This document shows positions 36,562-50,367 of a stretch of DNA of 64,000 nt, piece by piece. The notes beneath the pieces were generated by a model. It saw only the letters and a program-made list of their open reading frames with translations. It did no database searches and was not told where the DNA came from. Both the position numbers and the translations under genes were made by a program. Position 1 is the stretch's first letter, and each line of letters starts with the position of its first letter. This DNA is from Mansonella perstans (Eukaryota > Nematoda > Chromadorea > Rhabditida > Onchocercidae): NCBI GenBank assembly GCA_037074765.1, contig JBAMDO010000115.1, positions 62,001 through 126,000 of the forward strand, given 5' to 3'.

Positions 36562-38029
36562 TACTTCAGCACACATTTTGATGAAAATATAATTTTTTTA
36601 ATCTATTTGGCGTGAAATTTAAACTAGCAAATCTAGTGATTCATTTAAGCAGCTAGAACTTTGTAATAATTGAAGTACAGAGTGATACACGATCTATTTT
36701 GTTGTGTTGTACCAACAGAAGGATATCTGATCTATTTTGCTGCATTACATCTGGAATTACTTTTAGATTGAATCAATGCTAATACAAATTAAATAGGTAA
36801 TCTTACGGATCACAAAAGTTCTTGGGAGTTTGTTCAGTGTTGAAATTTCAAAATTACCCATCACTTTTTATCCCGGCACGATGGGGAAAAAAAATTGGCA
36901 AAATACAAGAGATTAAAATGCGTTCATTTCTCTATCAAAATTAAATTAAATTAAGTTGAATCAAATCATTTCCCCATGCACTAAAGAAGGAAAGTACGCA
37001 TTTTAAAAGAAGTAGTAAAAATCTCGTCAATATGAAATGAAATAAACATTCATCTCAGCTATTCGCTAAATTTACATTAAGTGTTTTTAAACTGAAAAAG
37101 AAAAAAGTTTTTTTCTCTCTTATAGTAAAAAATATGAAAATTGGATATTCAAATAATATTTAAATAATATCCAAAATCTGAAGTGAAAAAAACATCCTAA
37201 TCTCATTTTCAATTAAAATTAAATATGATTTTAAGTGCTGATTGAAGGTTACTAAAAATTAACAATATTAATTTAATAATTAATTTTATTTAATAATAGA
37301 AGCAAACCACTGCTGAGTTGTTGTGACAAGTTGACGAACTGTCGTCCAAAAATTAACATCGATTTGGCACTTTTGGTATATTTGGCATCAAGACGCATCA
37401 TTGTCATCATCGTATGCAAAAATTTCATCGTTTTGATTGGCAGTGATTACTATTTACTTCAACAGTGCTGCTTACTCAGATCATTTAGTCATAGAATTTT
37501 TTCGCTCAATAAATAATGCTGAAACTGGTCCAGGAGAGAAGAAGTTACAATATAATGCAAGAAATTACCGTTTGCTTTGAGAGGCAAACATGTGTCAATG
37601 CAAACAATGCTATTTTCTTTTTTACAAATAAATAATTTTACTGTCCAAGATTTCAATGAATAATAAACTGTTTGCTGCGATCGATTCAATACTAATCTTT
37701 AATTACTGACTAAACATATCAGTTCCAAAGAACAATCTGTAATTATTGATTAAAAATCATTAAAAAATGTATTTCGAAAAAATCAATTACATTATCAAGT
37801 TATAAATAAATTTATGCAAAATTTACTTTAAATTTGAAAATTGCTTACGAGAAGTATTGAATGTTAGAAGGAGAACGATGATTATTAAAAAATAAACATA
37901 AGTGAAAGAGGAAGTTTTTTTAGACTTTTAAAAATTATCTAAATACTAATCACAAGTATAAATGAAATAATTAATAATTATTGCTTTAAAATCATTACTA
38001 ATAATGTAACAGTAATAATCCTTATTACG

Positions 38030-38140
38030 TGGTTTTTTCTAATAGTAATTAATTCCAGCACTAATTAATTGGTTTCTGTAGTTTTTTCTAGCAATAACTA
38101 ATTAGATGCGTAACTTTTTCTAATAATAATTAATTAGTTG
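38030..38140. repeat. Three imperfect units of about 35-45 bp
   Basis: TTTTTTCTAATAGTAATTAA, TTTTTTCTAGCAATAACTAA and TTTTTCTAATAATAATTAAT succeed each other with similar flanks. Confidence 0.65.
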
Positions 38141-39630
38141 AAAGAAGCGAAAAAAATGCTTATCATATTTCATTCTATAATTTTTGTTAAGAAAATTGGC
38201 TGATTTTAAAAAGCAAAATTTTGTTCAAATGTGAAAATTGGGCAATGAATGATTTCTATCCCAATTAAAATAAATTACACGGCGATTGTTTGTCAATTTT
38301 TTAAATAATCATTTTATTAAAACTTTAGAAATTTCCAAAAAATGATTGAACTTTAAAACAGATGCAGATGACATGAAAATGAAAAAGTTATCTAAGAAAT
38401 GATGCAAATCCAAGAATCGCAAGCTGGAAAATTCGAAGGGATTCAGGTAATAAAAACAAAAGGCCCGATCGATTGAACAGGCAACATTATGTGATTGGGT
38501 TGATCCCAAGCAATTATTTTCTAATACATACTTTTGATCTCTAAATGCCGCTAACATATTGCTTTATCATATAAAGACGTTTAATTTTTAAAAAAACCTT
38601 AAGGAACAAAAATAAATTTAGAAATAACTCTAATCAGATTTTATTCCATAGTTATTTTATTCAGTCTATTATATGCATAATTTTCTTCAATTAAATTCAT
38701 TGGAAAAAACTTCAAGGATACTCTTATAACTTCGTTCAAATTTGCAACTATGCAATCATACTTTCAAGAGAATCCAGTGCATTCACAACTATTTTCCTGA
38801 TATATCTAATTAGTAACTTTTATTTGAGATAGAGCAGAGAAAATACCTGAAGAAATGTTATTGGCTATACTAGTGATATTGATCTTAAAAGTTTGCAAAA
38901 TTCATTGAACCATATTGACTTTGAATGCATTCTGATTATAGTATTACATAGCTTAGTATATGTAGCTTTTTCTTGCATGTAATCTTGCATGAAAAACTTT
39001 TCCCCAAACAATAATATACAGAATCAAAGATTACAATCTTTAATTCTATAACTGCATTCCATCAAATCTTTCTTTACCGTTCCGCCAGAAATTTTCCAAT
39101 CAAAAATCTCAGTCTAATTGTTAATTCAACAAATTGATGCAGATAAGGTACTATGAAGAAAGTTATTTTACAATATAATATTAGAAAAAGATAAAAGATT
39201 ACGAGATTTTAAAAATTTTCGGTAAAAATTATAAAACAGTGTTGAAAAAATGGAACGAAATTTATAAGCAAAACATTATATTTATTTGACATACCGTCCA
39301 ATTGAAAAGAAAACAATCAAAAGAAAGACCTTATAAGAATCTATGATTTACAAGCATATATCGTCATATGATGGAATCCTCAGAGCGACCTTACAGCACC
39401 ATCAGTACTTGCTATAACTTTTCATAAGATTCAAATAAATGCGAAAATCAAACATTCATTGGTACAAATCATCCAATGAAGATAACATATTCATAAGCAC
39501 ACACCGAGGAAAAAAATCTTATAAGACCAATAAATCTGTATCATGAAAATGAAAATAAAAGATTGCATCAAGATTTTCATTACATTTAAATTAAATATCA
39601 CTAAATCGATACATCTTCATAGAGATTTCA

Positions 39631-42600
39631 TTACCCATTCAAATTGATATTTGCCAAATGTTCGGCTGCTCGATTTGTGATATTTAGTGGCGGATATATT
39701 ATTCGTAAGTTAGGCTCACGCAGCAAAGATAATGCAGATATGCTGTAGCATGTGTGCAAGGCATCTGGAATTAAAAATATGAACAACTGGATGAAATGGG
39801 ATGAAAGATTAAAAACAACTCCTTCCAAAGTAATAATTGGCAAACATAAGACAGCAAGTTTCAAGAATAACAAATTTTCAAGCTGTCATAAGCAAGCGTA
39901 ACGGAAAAAGAATATTTTCCATCCTTTCTTTTTTCCATTTGGTCTCATAAAATTTGAATCTCAAAAGAAGTAGTAATGAAATTTAATTCTTGATGACGAA
40001 AACAGACTACAAACTTGTGGTCTAAAAGCAAGCAAATACTTGAAGTTATTCTTCTTCTTAACCTTATTTGACCATTGATCATTTTTTGTGACGAAGATAA
40101 CATACCGGGCACAACATCGCTAAATTTGCCAAAACCACCCAACTGTCGGTCCTGAGTTGAGTAAATGAAAGATCGCAGTCGCTTTCCATCCACGTACATA
40201 TAAGCATCCAAAATCTGGAAAAATATTATTTCGTCCAAAGCAGAAAATATTTCGAAAAAGCGAAACATTTGAAAAAGTATACAGTACATTACGAAGAAAC
40301 GGGCATCATTATTGCAAAATGCCTTTATCAAGTTTAAATTTCAGAATGGTACTTCGCCAAAGAGAACAGAACAGCGGAAGAAAGAACAGAATATTTTGAT
40401 TAATAACTGTGTTGGGTTTGACAAAAAACTAGAAATTGCACACCTTAAGTATCCCACCAATCCAGAATGCATAACAGCTATCATCTGGTTTATTAGCTCG
40501 ACCATGAAAACCTTCATCTTGTTTCCACAACGCCCACCTCACAACTCTTTCAATTTGTTTATGCGTCAGAACACTCTCATCCCACAGATGTCCTGCCATT
40601 GCTAATGCAGCTATAGCACAAAATGTTGAGCCACCTGAAATTCAGAATACTTTTTACAACAATACGCATGGCATCAAAAGTTATAGTAGCACCTTTTCAT
40701 CAGTTCTAACGTGAGTTATAAGATGGTTCCAAACGCGTAAAATGCAAAAAAAGAACTTAATGCTAAATCAGATCGATCTAACATTCAGTTTATTTCAATT
40801 TAAAAATTTATTTTAAGTACTTACTCATTGCTTGCTCTTACTTTCAACAAGCCATTTAGAAAGTGTAAAATGATTGCTATTCATTTTCCTTCCATATTTT
40901 CGCTTTAAGTGTTATGTTTATTTCAACTTTTTTATATCTTCTGCAGATCTTTCGTATCTTTTTTTTCGTATTTCTTAATTTATTCAATCAGAAAAACAGA
41001 GACATGAATAGTGAGTAAATGACAGTTTGTTTGAAAAAATTCTCTTAACAAGTATTGAAATAAATTCAAAAAAAAAAACTGCTAACCATGACTTTCAAGA
41101 AAAGGCGCTTGACCGATACCACCGTCAAAATTAACACATCGCTGAATAAATTTCAGCACTGATTTCATATCAATTGTACTAAAATCATTCAATATATGGC
41201 ATATAGCTATTGCACAGTACACAAAACGCATATCATTTTCGGTTCCTTGCTGCCCTCGAAAACTGAAAATATCATTAATTTTTTAGAATCTTTGCATTCT
41301 TCCTTACTGTTTCGAAAATTTTGATATTCGAATATTCTGTAGTAAGAAGAAATTTAAGATCCAACATAATCACTAGAATAGCTGATTCTTAATGAAGTAA
41401 AACTTCGCTCATGATATTAATTTCTTCTGTCTACCTTCAATAATCTGCAATCGCAAATGAAAATTCTGAAGTTTGATTATTAAAATAATAATTGTTATCG
41501 AAGCTACAGAATGGAAAAAAAAAAAAAGAAACAAGCAAGAACAAAGAAAGTGATAAGACTAGGGATTATACATTTTAATTGCTCAGCCACACTAAAATTC
41601 CAGATTAAAAACGTGAAAAATGAGAAATTCACACCTGCCATCATTAAGTTGGTTACAACATATTCCTTGCAACATAGCTTTCCTGTCTACTCGACTTAAG
41701 TCATCTCCCAGAATCAATAAGGAGCAAAGTGCTACATAAGTCTGTGAAATGTGGGCATTATCATACAAAAAACAATTCTTTGCGACACAGGTATTCGATT
41801 TTGAAGAATCTACATCGTCACTACAGCAGTTTTCTATTTCATACCATGATGGCTTAGAAAAACCAAGAGACCCGCGAAATCCGTATGCTTCCTTCGGACA
41901 ACCTATAAAATGAACTCTCAATTTCGTTGTGTGAAAAGAGTAACAAAAATGCAAATAGACAATAACATTTCATGATTCTAATCAGTAATAATTCTTAATT
42001 TGAAAAAGATCTTAAAAATGCAAAAATTGAAGTAAGTAGAAAAAGATACCTTTCTATCCGAAATGCAAGCAAATATGTTCGATGAGAAAACAATATGAAT
42101 GGATGAGGTTTCATTACATTAGACGTACATAAATGAAGGAGACAGAAATGGAAAAATGAATCACAGCATGGAATCTACGATTAACATATATCAAGAAACA
42201 CTGAAACAGTGGGACTGTGGTAGTCACAAAGATTTTCAGCCTGTTTCATCACCAAACGGGTCCAGTTTTGTATTTAAAGCACAAATTTATACCAAAAATA
42301 TCATATAAATTTACACTAAAAATATCATATATGATGATTACTTCGTCTTTCAGTTCTTGTTTTCACAATTTCAAAGGTTCAACAAAAATAATATTTTCCG
42401 AAATCACAACTTTTCCATCATTTTCACAGTTTCATTAACAAGAATTCCCATAGAAATAAATTCAAAAATTTAGCATCGAATTATCTCGATAGGATCCGAA
42501 ATGTAATTCAGCGTATTAGCTTTATCTGATGATTTGCATAAAACTAGTTGCCAAAAAAAGGAGGATAAGAAAACGCATTACAATAAACAAAATTGAAATT

Positions 42601-45600
42601 TCTAATAAAAATACCTATCCCAACCATACAACACAGTCTTTGAAAAAAGTTGCTCAGCGGCAACATCTCTCACTATTTGTGGTTCAGGACAGCTATTTTC
42701 AGGATGTGTATCCAGTGGGTGTAAAGCTGCAGCACTGATCTCCGGAGAAAGGTTTTCTATAGCACAAAGATCAAATCCCACATCAAAAATGTCCACTTTT
42801 TGTTGAAGCCTACCAGTATGCACATTATCCGACCTAAAATATTTTTTGGAAAAACTGTCCGAAAAAATGAATGATAAAAAAGTTTCAAAAAGAAAAAGAA
42901 ATAAACTTAAAGAGAAAAAAAGTTCACATAACAGACATGTATCTAAACAGCAAATCTAATCCTTCAAGAGCCATTCTGTACAAGGACATTATTAATTCAT
43001 TTTGTTGTTACTGAAGTTATTCAATTATACGAATAAAAATGACAAGTGGTAAAGAAAATGTGATGCTAACCTTGTCATATTGAAAATGCTAGAATCAACT
43101 ATATCTTTCACTTTGGATGCTTCTTTCCATAATATTTTTTCTGACAGATCTTGATCATTCTGGACACTAATTTGTTCATACCACAAACTTCCATCATCCA
43201 TCATTCGGAACAAAAACAACTTTTCATCGTCAGTTTTTAGAAAAGAAATGGCTCGAGTTGGTCCACTTCCAAATAATAGCCTTTCAGCTAAGCGCGGAAT
43301 TCGGACGTTATATTTGGGTTGTTCGCGATAAAATGCAGCTGCACTACAAGGCTCCTTTAGTCGTTTAACCGATGCCAGCGATGACCACATCGTACTATCC
43401 ACGTGACGATATAAGGAAAATGTTTGTACATCAGGATACATAGTGTGTTGCAAGACGTAAATCGGATAAATAGTGCCGTTTCGATCAGTATCTTGAATGG
43501 ATGGAACACTCGTCATATGATGCCCGCCATGATAAATGCTATGAGCCATTTCCAAACAAACAAGACCACGCATTCGCTCGTCCACAAGCACAAATCTTAA
43601 AATGATTTCCCAATTTGTACCTTCGGATTTTTACTTATGTATCTCGTCTAATTAACCTGGAACCAAAACTCACTGTCAATAAATCAATTTGAAAAGAACA
43701 GAATCTTACTTTCTCGATGTACAAATGAGAAGCATTTGTGGAGCATCAGGTAAACTGTATAACTGATGTACGCTTTCTTTTTCAAAAGCACCTTCGTATC
43801 GGAAATGATATGAATTCCGTGATGTATCGTCATATTCCGGAACAGTATAGAGTAAATTACCTGCAATTATCTAATTTCCTGAACTGTCACACTACATGAA
43901 TCTTTTCAGGATTAAGAATATCAAAAAATTCAATCTTAAACTGTTCCCCATTTTTAACTTAATTTCCTCCATTCAATTTAACTTCCTTCCAGTTTCTAAT
44001 TAAACAGTTCAAAGAAAAATTTAAAAAAGTATTATTTGCAGAATTCTAACCATCCGAAATGCCAACTCTCAAGTCAACCAAATGAACGCCATCTTTGCAT
44101 GCTGCATATATCAGTCGTGGATGATCCGATCCAGTAACTGACTACAATAAATTTAAAACAATAAGAGAATGTACGTGAAAAAAAGTAACCTCTTCAGAGG
44201 AAACTGATTTCTATTACGAAGATTTCAGAGTAAAATGATAAGTGTTTAGGTCAATTGAGCTGTATATACATTCGAGAAAAGGCTCAACTTTTTTAGTTGA
44301 CGAAAATAAGCTAATAATAAATTCAAACACTGCTTTACACGATTTTAAATTCAGAAAACGAAATATTCATAAAAATATGAGAAGATACTAACCTCAATAT
44401 CATAGCCACACTTTGCTTGAATAAAATTTTCACCCACTGCTCCATACCAAATTAAGCCACGATCATCAAGAAAAACGATTTCATCGTTCATATAAGGTAT
44501 GAATGACAAAGACTGGACAGGGTGATGAAACAGTGTCGACACAACATTATTTTTCGGGTCGAAAAGATACAATTCTTTTTCACTACGAGCCAGGATTCGG
44601 CATCTTTCTCCAACAGGCTTATAAGATCGAAGTTCAAGTAAGGCAGTACTAACATCTAACGTTTGACAGCATTTCGGATTATTAGAATTAGAATTATAAA
44701 CCTGCTTTCTAGCAGCAGAGAGATTAAAGTCCCTCGTTTTTTCGGAATCATCAATCACTTTATCATGATCCTTATCATATTGAATTCTCCATTCATCAAA
44801 ACCTTCATCTATTGTATGATGCAAACGAAATCCCAATAATCGTTTCCTTGTTGAAAGCTCACTTACAGCCCATAGTGTCACCGTACTATCAGCAGGATCT
44901 TCCAATATTTCCAATAGATTCCTATTCTTCAGTTTATTATCGGGAGTTTCGAAAGGCCAATGTCCTGCATGCCGCACAGCCATACAATCCCTAACGCATG
45001 CTACTGTTCGAGTTAAAAGTTGTGGGAAACCCAGAGAGTGAGGAACCATATAAGGGCGTCGCCAGTGATGTGCAAGATTATACTGCGATATATAATAATC
45101 TTCACTTGAATAACTTGGTCCTTGATTTTGAATATTAGGATTGACCTTGATACCACCAAGAATGGAACATCCCACATCCAGAAATCCAAAATTTGGAGCT
45201 CGTGGTGCACAAAAGCCCATTATTGCTTATAAAAGAAACTCTAAAACAGTTACAAAACCTAAAGCTTTGAATATGCCAAGTTATAACACGTACAATTGGA
45301 AAAAATAAATAATACAGCTTAAAAGTAATGAACAGAAAGATACAGTAACAGTTCTAAGAATACCCGAAAAATCACTGAGAAAGAACATAAATTTCCACAC
45401 AAAAGAAAAGAGACATAGTTTGCTTGCATTTCGCAAATGTATTCTTACCGCAGAAACCAATACTTTCTACTTACCAGAATCACTTTTCAACTGCAAACGA
45501 TAGATCCATTCGATAATTTTTTCCCTCAGTTCTGCATCCACTTCCTCCTCTAACTTCCCTAGCACATCAAGTGTCGATAAAGTAAAATAAAGAATTGTAG

Positions 45601-46000
45601 CTCTGAAAGTTTTAATCAGAATTAGAGTTACAAAAACTTCAAAAAAAAATTTTAATAAATTCAAAAATCTAAATGAAATTTAAAAATTTAATGAAACAGA
45701 AAGGGATGCATTCAACTTTCTCTCGAATCAAAATACAAAAAACAAAATATATATTCAAAATATATTTTTAAAATACTTTACTCTTCCCCACAATAACATT
45801 TATTCTAAAAATTTCGTCCGGATTACCTGATATTTAGCCTACCCTGATCAGAAGTTCATATGAAAAGACGTTTTTCAAATATTAAGACCCTCTAAATTGA
45901 CTAACCTGTTCGAATCGAAACTTCGATAACTGGCAGGCAACGTAATAAGATGTCCTCGTAGGAATTTTAAGTGTTGTGACAGAAGAAGTGTTTCAGACAT
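39631..46000 (-). CDS. Protein geranylgeranyltransferase type I, beta subunit (PGGT1B)
   Basis: Seven exons: 46000-45906, 45602-45475, 41902-41635, 41262-41087, 40634-40444, 40214-40106, 39764-39631. Phases match; 366 residues against 377 in human. With the shared alpha subunit it attaches geranylgeranyl groups to C-terminal CaaL cysteines of Rho/Rac-type GTPases in the cytosol. All landmarks are present: IIEWIYRLQ, GFRGSLG, LGDDLSRVDRKA, ENDMRFVYCAIAICHIL, ESHGGSTFC, HGRANKPDDSCYAFW, STQDRQLGGFGK, PDALHTCYS. Zinc ligands are expected at D274, C276 and H326, matching human D269, C271 and H321. The start follows a TTTTGCAG acceptor by eight bases, fitting spliced-leader addition. Intron 2 (41903-45474) contains a complete separate gene on the same strand. 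Confidence 0.95.
42602..45220 (-). CDS. Possible TAF1C (SL1 complex subunit), nested in the GGTase-I beta intron
   Basis: Five exons: 45220-44393, 44141-44051, 43860-43710, 43595-43071, 42833-42602. Phases match; 608 residues. The protein reads like a beta-propeller: short hydrophobic strands such as RCRILARSEKELYLFD, EIVFLDDRGLIWYG, HPRLIYAACKDGVHLVDLR, QMLLICTSR and FVLVDERMRGLVCLEMAH. The last resembles the LVDERLP...W.H segment I recall in TAF1C, and GSLWYEQISV resembles its DVFYQQLR. TAF1C is part of SL1/TIF-IB, which recruits RNA polymerase I to rDNA promoters. The match is weak, and another WD-like nuclear protein is possible. The stop follows GWDR closely, and a GT at that point would allow a further exon that I did not find. 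Located wholly inside the second GGTase-I beta intron, same strand. Confidence 0.75.
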
Positions 46001-46008
46001 AAACAAAA

Positions 46009-46020
46009 CTGCAAAATTGA
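46009..46020 (-). other. Probable trans-splice acceptor of GGTase-I beta
   Basis: The minus strand reads CAATTTTGCAG immediately before an eight-base leader and the ATG at 46000. No upstream exon is evident. Confidence 0.5.
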
Positions 46021-46763
46021 AATGAACTGTACAAAATAATTTCTCAAATGACGTAGTTTTCATAAGACAACGAGGTATTTCAGTCAAAAATAATTTCATC
46101 GCTATAATTGAAGACAATAAACTATTCTTCGACAGTCATCCATCTATAAATCTTTTTATCTCATATATGTACTGATTAAAAACTCCTTTCATGCTCTAAT
46201 TTCATCTCATCAATGGCATACGACTGCCCTCAACCTTTACAGCCGATCATTTGTTTCTCTGGAAATCTGTGTGTTCAGTTAACAGTGCACAATCAGAAAA
46301 AGTGCAATGATAACTTATCAATTTTTGCCAACCAAAAAAATTTATATTCAAAAATCTTTTTTCATTATCTTAGTCTATTTAGTGAAATAAAAAGAGTGCT
46401 GCGATCTATCGAATGGAAAAAAATTCCAAAAGTGAATACGAAACAAGAAAGAAAATAATTTCCTATTAAATGAATCAAAGTCAACGATACTATGCCTCAA
46501 TCAAGAATTATCTCATATACTATACTGAAAAAAATATATTCAAATACGTTTAAAGTAAAAGAACGAAAGCAAAGTAGGTTATGACCAAATCGCCGAAGGT
46601 AACGGTCAAAAGCCATAGAAAAAGTACATTTATGGTAAAGGATCACCATATAATGATAAAAACTCAAGAGCTTTTATGAAATGAAATTTATAAACTGTAA
46701 CAAAATATTTCACAATAACAAAAATACTAAATAATAAGAATGTAATTTACAGTTTATCAAATA

Positions 46764-49668
46764 TCATCTCACCAACAATAAAGCCATAAATTTCCTAAAA
46801 GTATCCATATTTAGATCTTTTACTGCGTCGAGATTTTCCGTAAACTTTACAGGCCTATATAGTTGAAGACCTGAAAAGAAATCGAGTCATCATTTTTAAA
46901 AGTAATAAAGTTCAAAGTTGTTTTGAAAAACTTGAATCCAAATATATGTGCTTCCACCAAAATGAGTTGGGCACCGCTAGCCAAAAAAAAAAAAAAAAAA
47001 AATCCCAATAAGAACTCAATCATTTCACCTGGTTCAATCCAAACAACATTCTTATATTGACTATTAGCCCCTAAATCAAGCGTATTCAACTGAAACATCA
47101 CTAAATCCAATCGACCATTTACAAGTTGAACAGCACGTGTAACAATTGGTTGGTCTGCCAGATTTTCAAAATTGGATTGGCTGTGTCGTGTTGCTTGTGC
47201 TATTGCCGCCCCAAAACATACCATTATTGCCTTAGCACCTAACTGTTCGCTAAAAAAAATTTATTAATGTAAAATATACGGCAGCATTTATATAGATTAC
47301 TTATTCTTCACAAAATAAATCTACCATATGAAACAGTATGCTAAATGCAAAATAAAACCTCAAATCGTGTCATGTTATTAATAGAGATTTCATTATTACG
47401 AGAAGCATGCCATCGACACTATTATAAACACGTGAATTAATGCTTAGTTGCATTCATTGCCAAATATTGATAAATACGGCTGGCAGGATCATACAAACAA
47501 ACTGAAGCCATTATAACTTACATTGTCCAAGGATATTTCTGGTTTTGTTCGTGACACCACAACACCATATCAATAAAAAGATTTTCCTTGGCTCGTGGTA
47601 ATACCACATCATCATTATAGATGTGATCTGCAGTGAGATCGATCCGAGGATTGATTGGTGTTGTGTCCGGTACCCGTATATTATTTAATCTGAAAATAAA
47701 AGAAATTTGTTTCAAGATCTATAAACATAATTAAGAGTTGCCTTTATGCATTCAAGTCAAAAGGCGACTTTTTTCTTGTTAAACATAGATGACAAAACAG
47801 TGCATAAATAATTCTTATTGTACTGAAACCCAAAAACTATGCTAAAATTTACCCGATAGCTTTCGTCCACGGTCTGATAGGTTCTGTAGATTGAACAATT
47901 ATGTGAGGTTCTGAACGAAGAACGAAAGGATTTTTTTCATTCTCCATCCTGTCAGCTTGTAGAATTGCACTTAATGGTTCGTCTCGATCATATCTAAAAC
48001 TAATTTAATGCCTTCAATGCATACAATCTGTTCATCCGACTTTTGGCATGTTGCACGGATGCTACAGAACAATAAATGACATTTTGATTTTATCTGAATC
48101 CATATACAAATCATTTTAAATGTTGTCAAACTATCAAGCATCAGAAAAACAAATTATAAAATCCTACCACAGCATACCTAAGGTTTAATAACTGTGAATG
48201 TTGCAAAGCCAAATGGTGTGCAGCACGAAACAGATTATCCAAAATTATTTTTCTGAAATATTATTTGCTTCAAAATCGATATAGAACAGGTGAGGAAACA
48301 ACTAGTGCAGAGAATTTCTGTTGAATAGATATAAATAAATCGAAGTATGACCAGGTAATTTTTCGTAAATTTTCTTGATATAATGAAAAGGTCTAAACGA
48401 TTCTTATTATATGCTGGAACAAAACGCACCCTCTTGTTAAAACCGGAGTACCGTGTACACGATATGGAAAATAATTTGTCCAAAAAAGAACAGGATCAAA
48501 AAGTCGTGGCAATTTTTCCAAAGTTGGATCATATCGCTCTCCATGCATTATACAGTCACTTAGATGATCCTCGAAACGTTCAGGGAGTGGTATTTCAGAA
48601 GCCTAAAAGCTATGAAATTACTGAATATCATAATAGTCACAGAATTGTAGACTGATATTTTTCAATCTAGGAATAATAATCTGCAATCAAATATATAGCA
48701 ACATTTAGATCTACATATCAAATTTACAAACATACCAAATTTAAAACAGTTTCAGGAAAACCAATCCTTTTGACTGCCTTCGATAGAGAGCAAGCCTGAT
48801 CGATTCCATCAGTAAATGCTACGGTACCATCAAAAAGAGAGCATTCAACTGATTTATAAAGGGGATGTTCCTAAAATCTATGTTAAGCAATTCGATAAAT
48901 TGAAGAAACCAAATTTCCGACAACTATTTGCCTTTGCTTATCTAATTAATAGTTTCAATGGTTAATATAGAAATGCAAAATGAAAACTGTTACATGATGT
49001 TGTGGTATTCTATAGGCAGGATGGGTCATGACTGGTAATTCTCGTACTTCCGTTGCGAAGAAGTTCGGATCCTTGGGATCATAAATTTTGAATCCTGCTT
49101 CCTAAAATTCTGATAACAGCACTGCAACTGAAAGAAAATTTTGGCTCGAGTGTTACTCACAAAACTTTTTTCAACCAGTCTAGCGTGGTTGTGTACGTTA
49201 TTTACTCCTTCTACATTGAACATCTTTGTTCTATGTAAAATAATTAGCTAAAAGATGCCACGATAGGAAGATTAAATATCGAACCCATTTGAACCATTAT
49301 ATTAGCCAATTTGTAATCCGCATTTTCTTCCGCGCAATTAAGCATTATTCTAAGAAAGGTCACATATCACAGATCAGGAATTATTTATCATTTTTCCCTC
49401 TCACCATCATCATTAAGACTTTTTTTTCCTTTATAAAATATGAGAAAGTAAGAAGAAGAAGAAGAAAATATAACCGGACATAATTCCCGGCTAAACTGAA
49501 AAACTATTTAAATTTTATGCAAACTCGATAAGATACACATACCTCTACAGCTCTTGGAATTATAAATGCCCGCATTTTTCGTTTATTCTTTGCAGCCAGG
49601 ATATTTTTAAATATCCGTGTATTCATTCTTCCCCACTGTCTTAGCGGCTTGAATTTCCGGAATACCAT
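46764..49668 (-). CDS. mrpl-37: Mitochondrial large-subunit ribosomal protein mL37 (MRPL37)
   Basis: Ten exons: 49668-49543, 49223-49161, 49101-48994, 48870-48736, 48602-48430, 48252-48178, 47993-47853, 47689-47522, 47249-47029, 46870-46764. Phases match; 438 residues against 423 in human. Landmarks are HEHPLYKSVECSLF, the DGIDQACSLSKAVKR helix, PRIDLTADHIYNDD, LGAKAIMVCFGAAIAQA, DQPIVTRAVQ, FQLNTLDLG, VWIEPG and the conserved C-terminal DTFRKFMAL. The N-terminus is rich in Arg and Lys with few acidic residues, fitting a mitochondrial presequence. It is a structural component of the large mitoribosomal subunit. The exon 2 acceptor (AACAAAG) is weak; the alternative ACATAG six bases earlier runs into a stop from this phase. 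It lies 0.76 kb upstream of GGTase-I beta on the same strand. Confidence 0.91.
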
Positions 49669-49699
49669 TGTGCACTATACAAAAATTTACTATGTGCAT

Positions 49700-49712
49700 C
49701 TAGAGAAGAAAT
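49700..49712 (-). other. Probable trans-splice acceptor of mL37
   Basis: The minus strand reads TTCTTCTCTAG about 31 bases before the start codon, without a recognisable upstream exon. Confidence 0.4.
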
Positions 49713-50367
49713 CTGCAAATCAAATAATCCAAATTTAAATTTAAAATCTTGTCTAATAATTCTAATGCAATTATGTGTTTGTGAATTAAAGGCAAAAAAA
49801 TAAGACTTCATAACACCGATAGGTATTTGCCGGCTGGTTCCTTATCTCGTAATTTACTTTAAATTCCATTCTATATTTTATAATTTATATTATAATGCTG
49901 AATCGAAATAATTAGTAAATTCCGAAGAAAGCAAAGACATTCTTTCCGTAACAAATAGAATCCAAACAAAAAAGTTCTCGTACCAGAAAATTAAAAAAAA
50001 AGCTCTCCTTTATCTCCATATTATTTTTCTTTCATTCGAAACTTAAACACTTCAATATTTTAAATTTCAAATCATTCAAAAATTTTTAAATAAAGAATAA
50101 TTAAATATCAACACGCTGATACACTGAAACTAATTTTTCACATATTAAATCTAAATATGTTATCCGTAAATAACGCGTTCCACGTATGCAAATTTAAAGG
50201 TCTACTACTAAATCAATGTTTTGTTAAATTTGCTTCTCCAATAATTCATTATTCGAACACTTATTTTGCAACATAAACCAATTCACTAATATTTTTGAAA
50301 AAATTTTAAAAATCTTAACAATATTTTTAATTAAAATTTGAATTTTATTATCGACATTAAATTTTAG

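Larger units (their letters stand above)
35456..39630. other. Intergenic DNA, no gene supported
   Basis: Probably contains the missing first exon and promoter of the thioesterase (minus strand), which I could not place. Short frames at 37331-37516 and 38309-38557 have no family signature. Local repeats occur at 36511-36561 and 38030-38140. Confidence 0.5.

Noticed and set aside
37331..37516. 61-codon plus-strand hydrophobic frame
   Set aside because: No splice sites or recognisable motif; length is expected by chance.
48383..48655. 90-codon plus-strand open frame
   Set aside because: It lies opposite an mL37 exon (48430-48602) that joins in phase on both sides and matches the family; the plus frame is a shadow.
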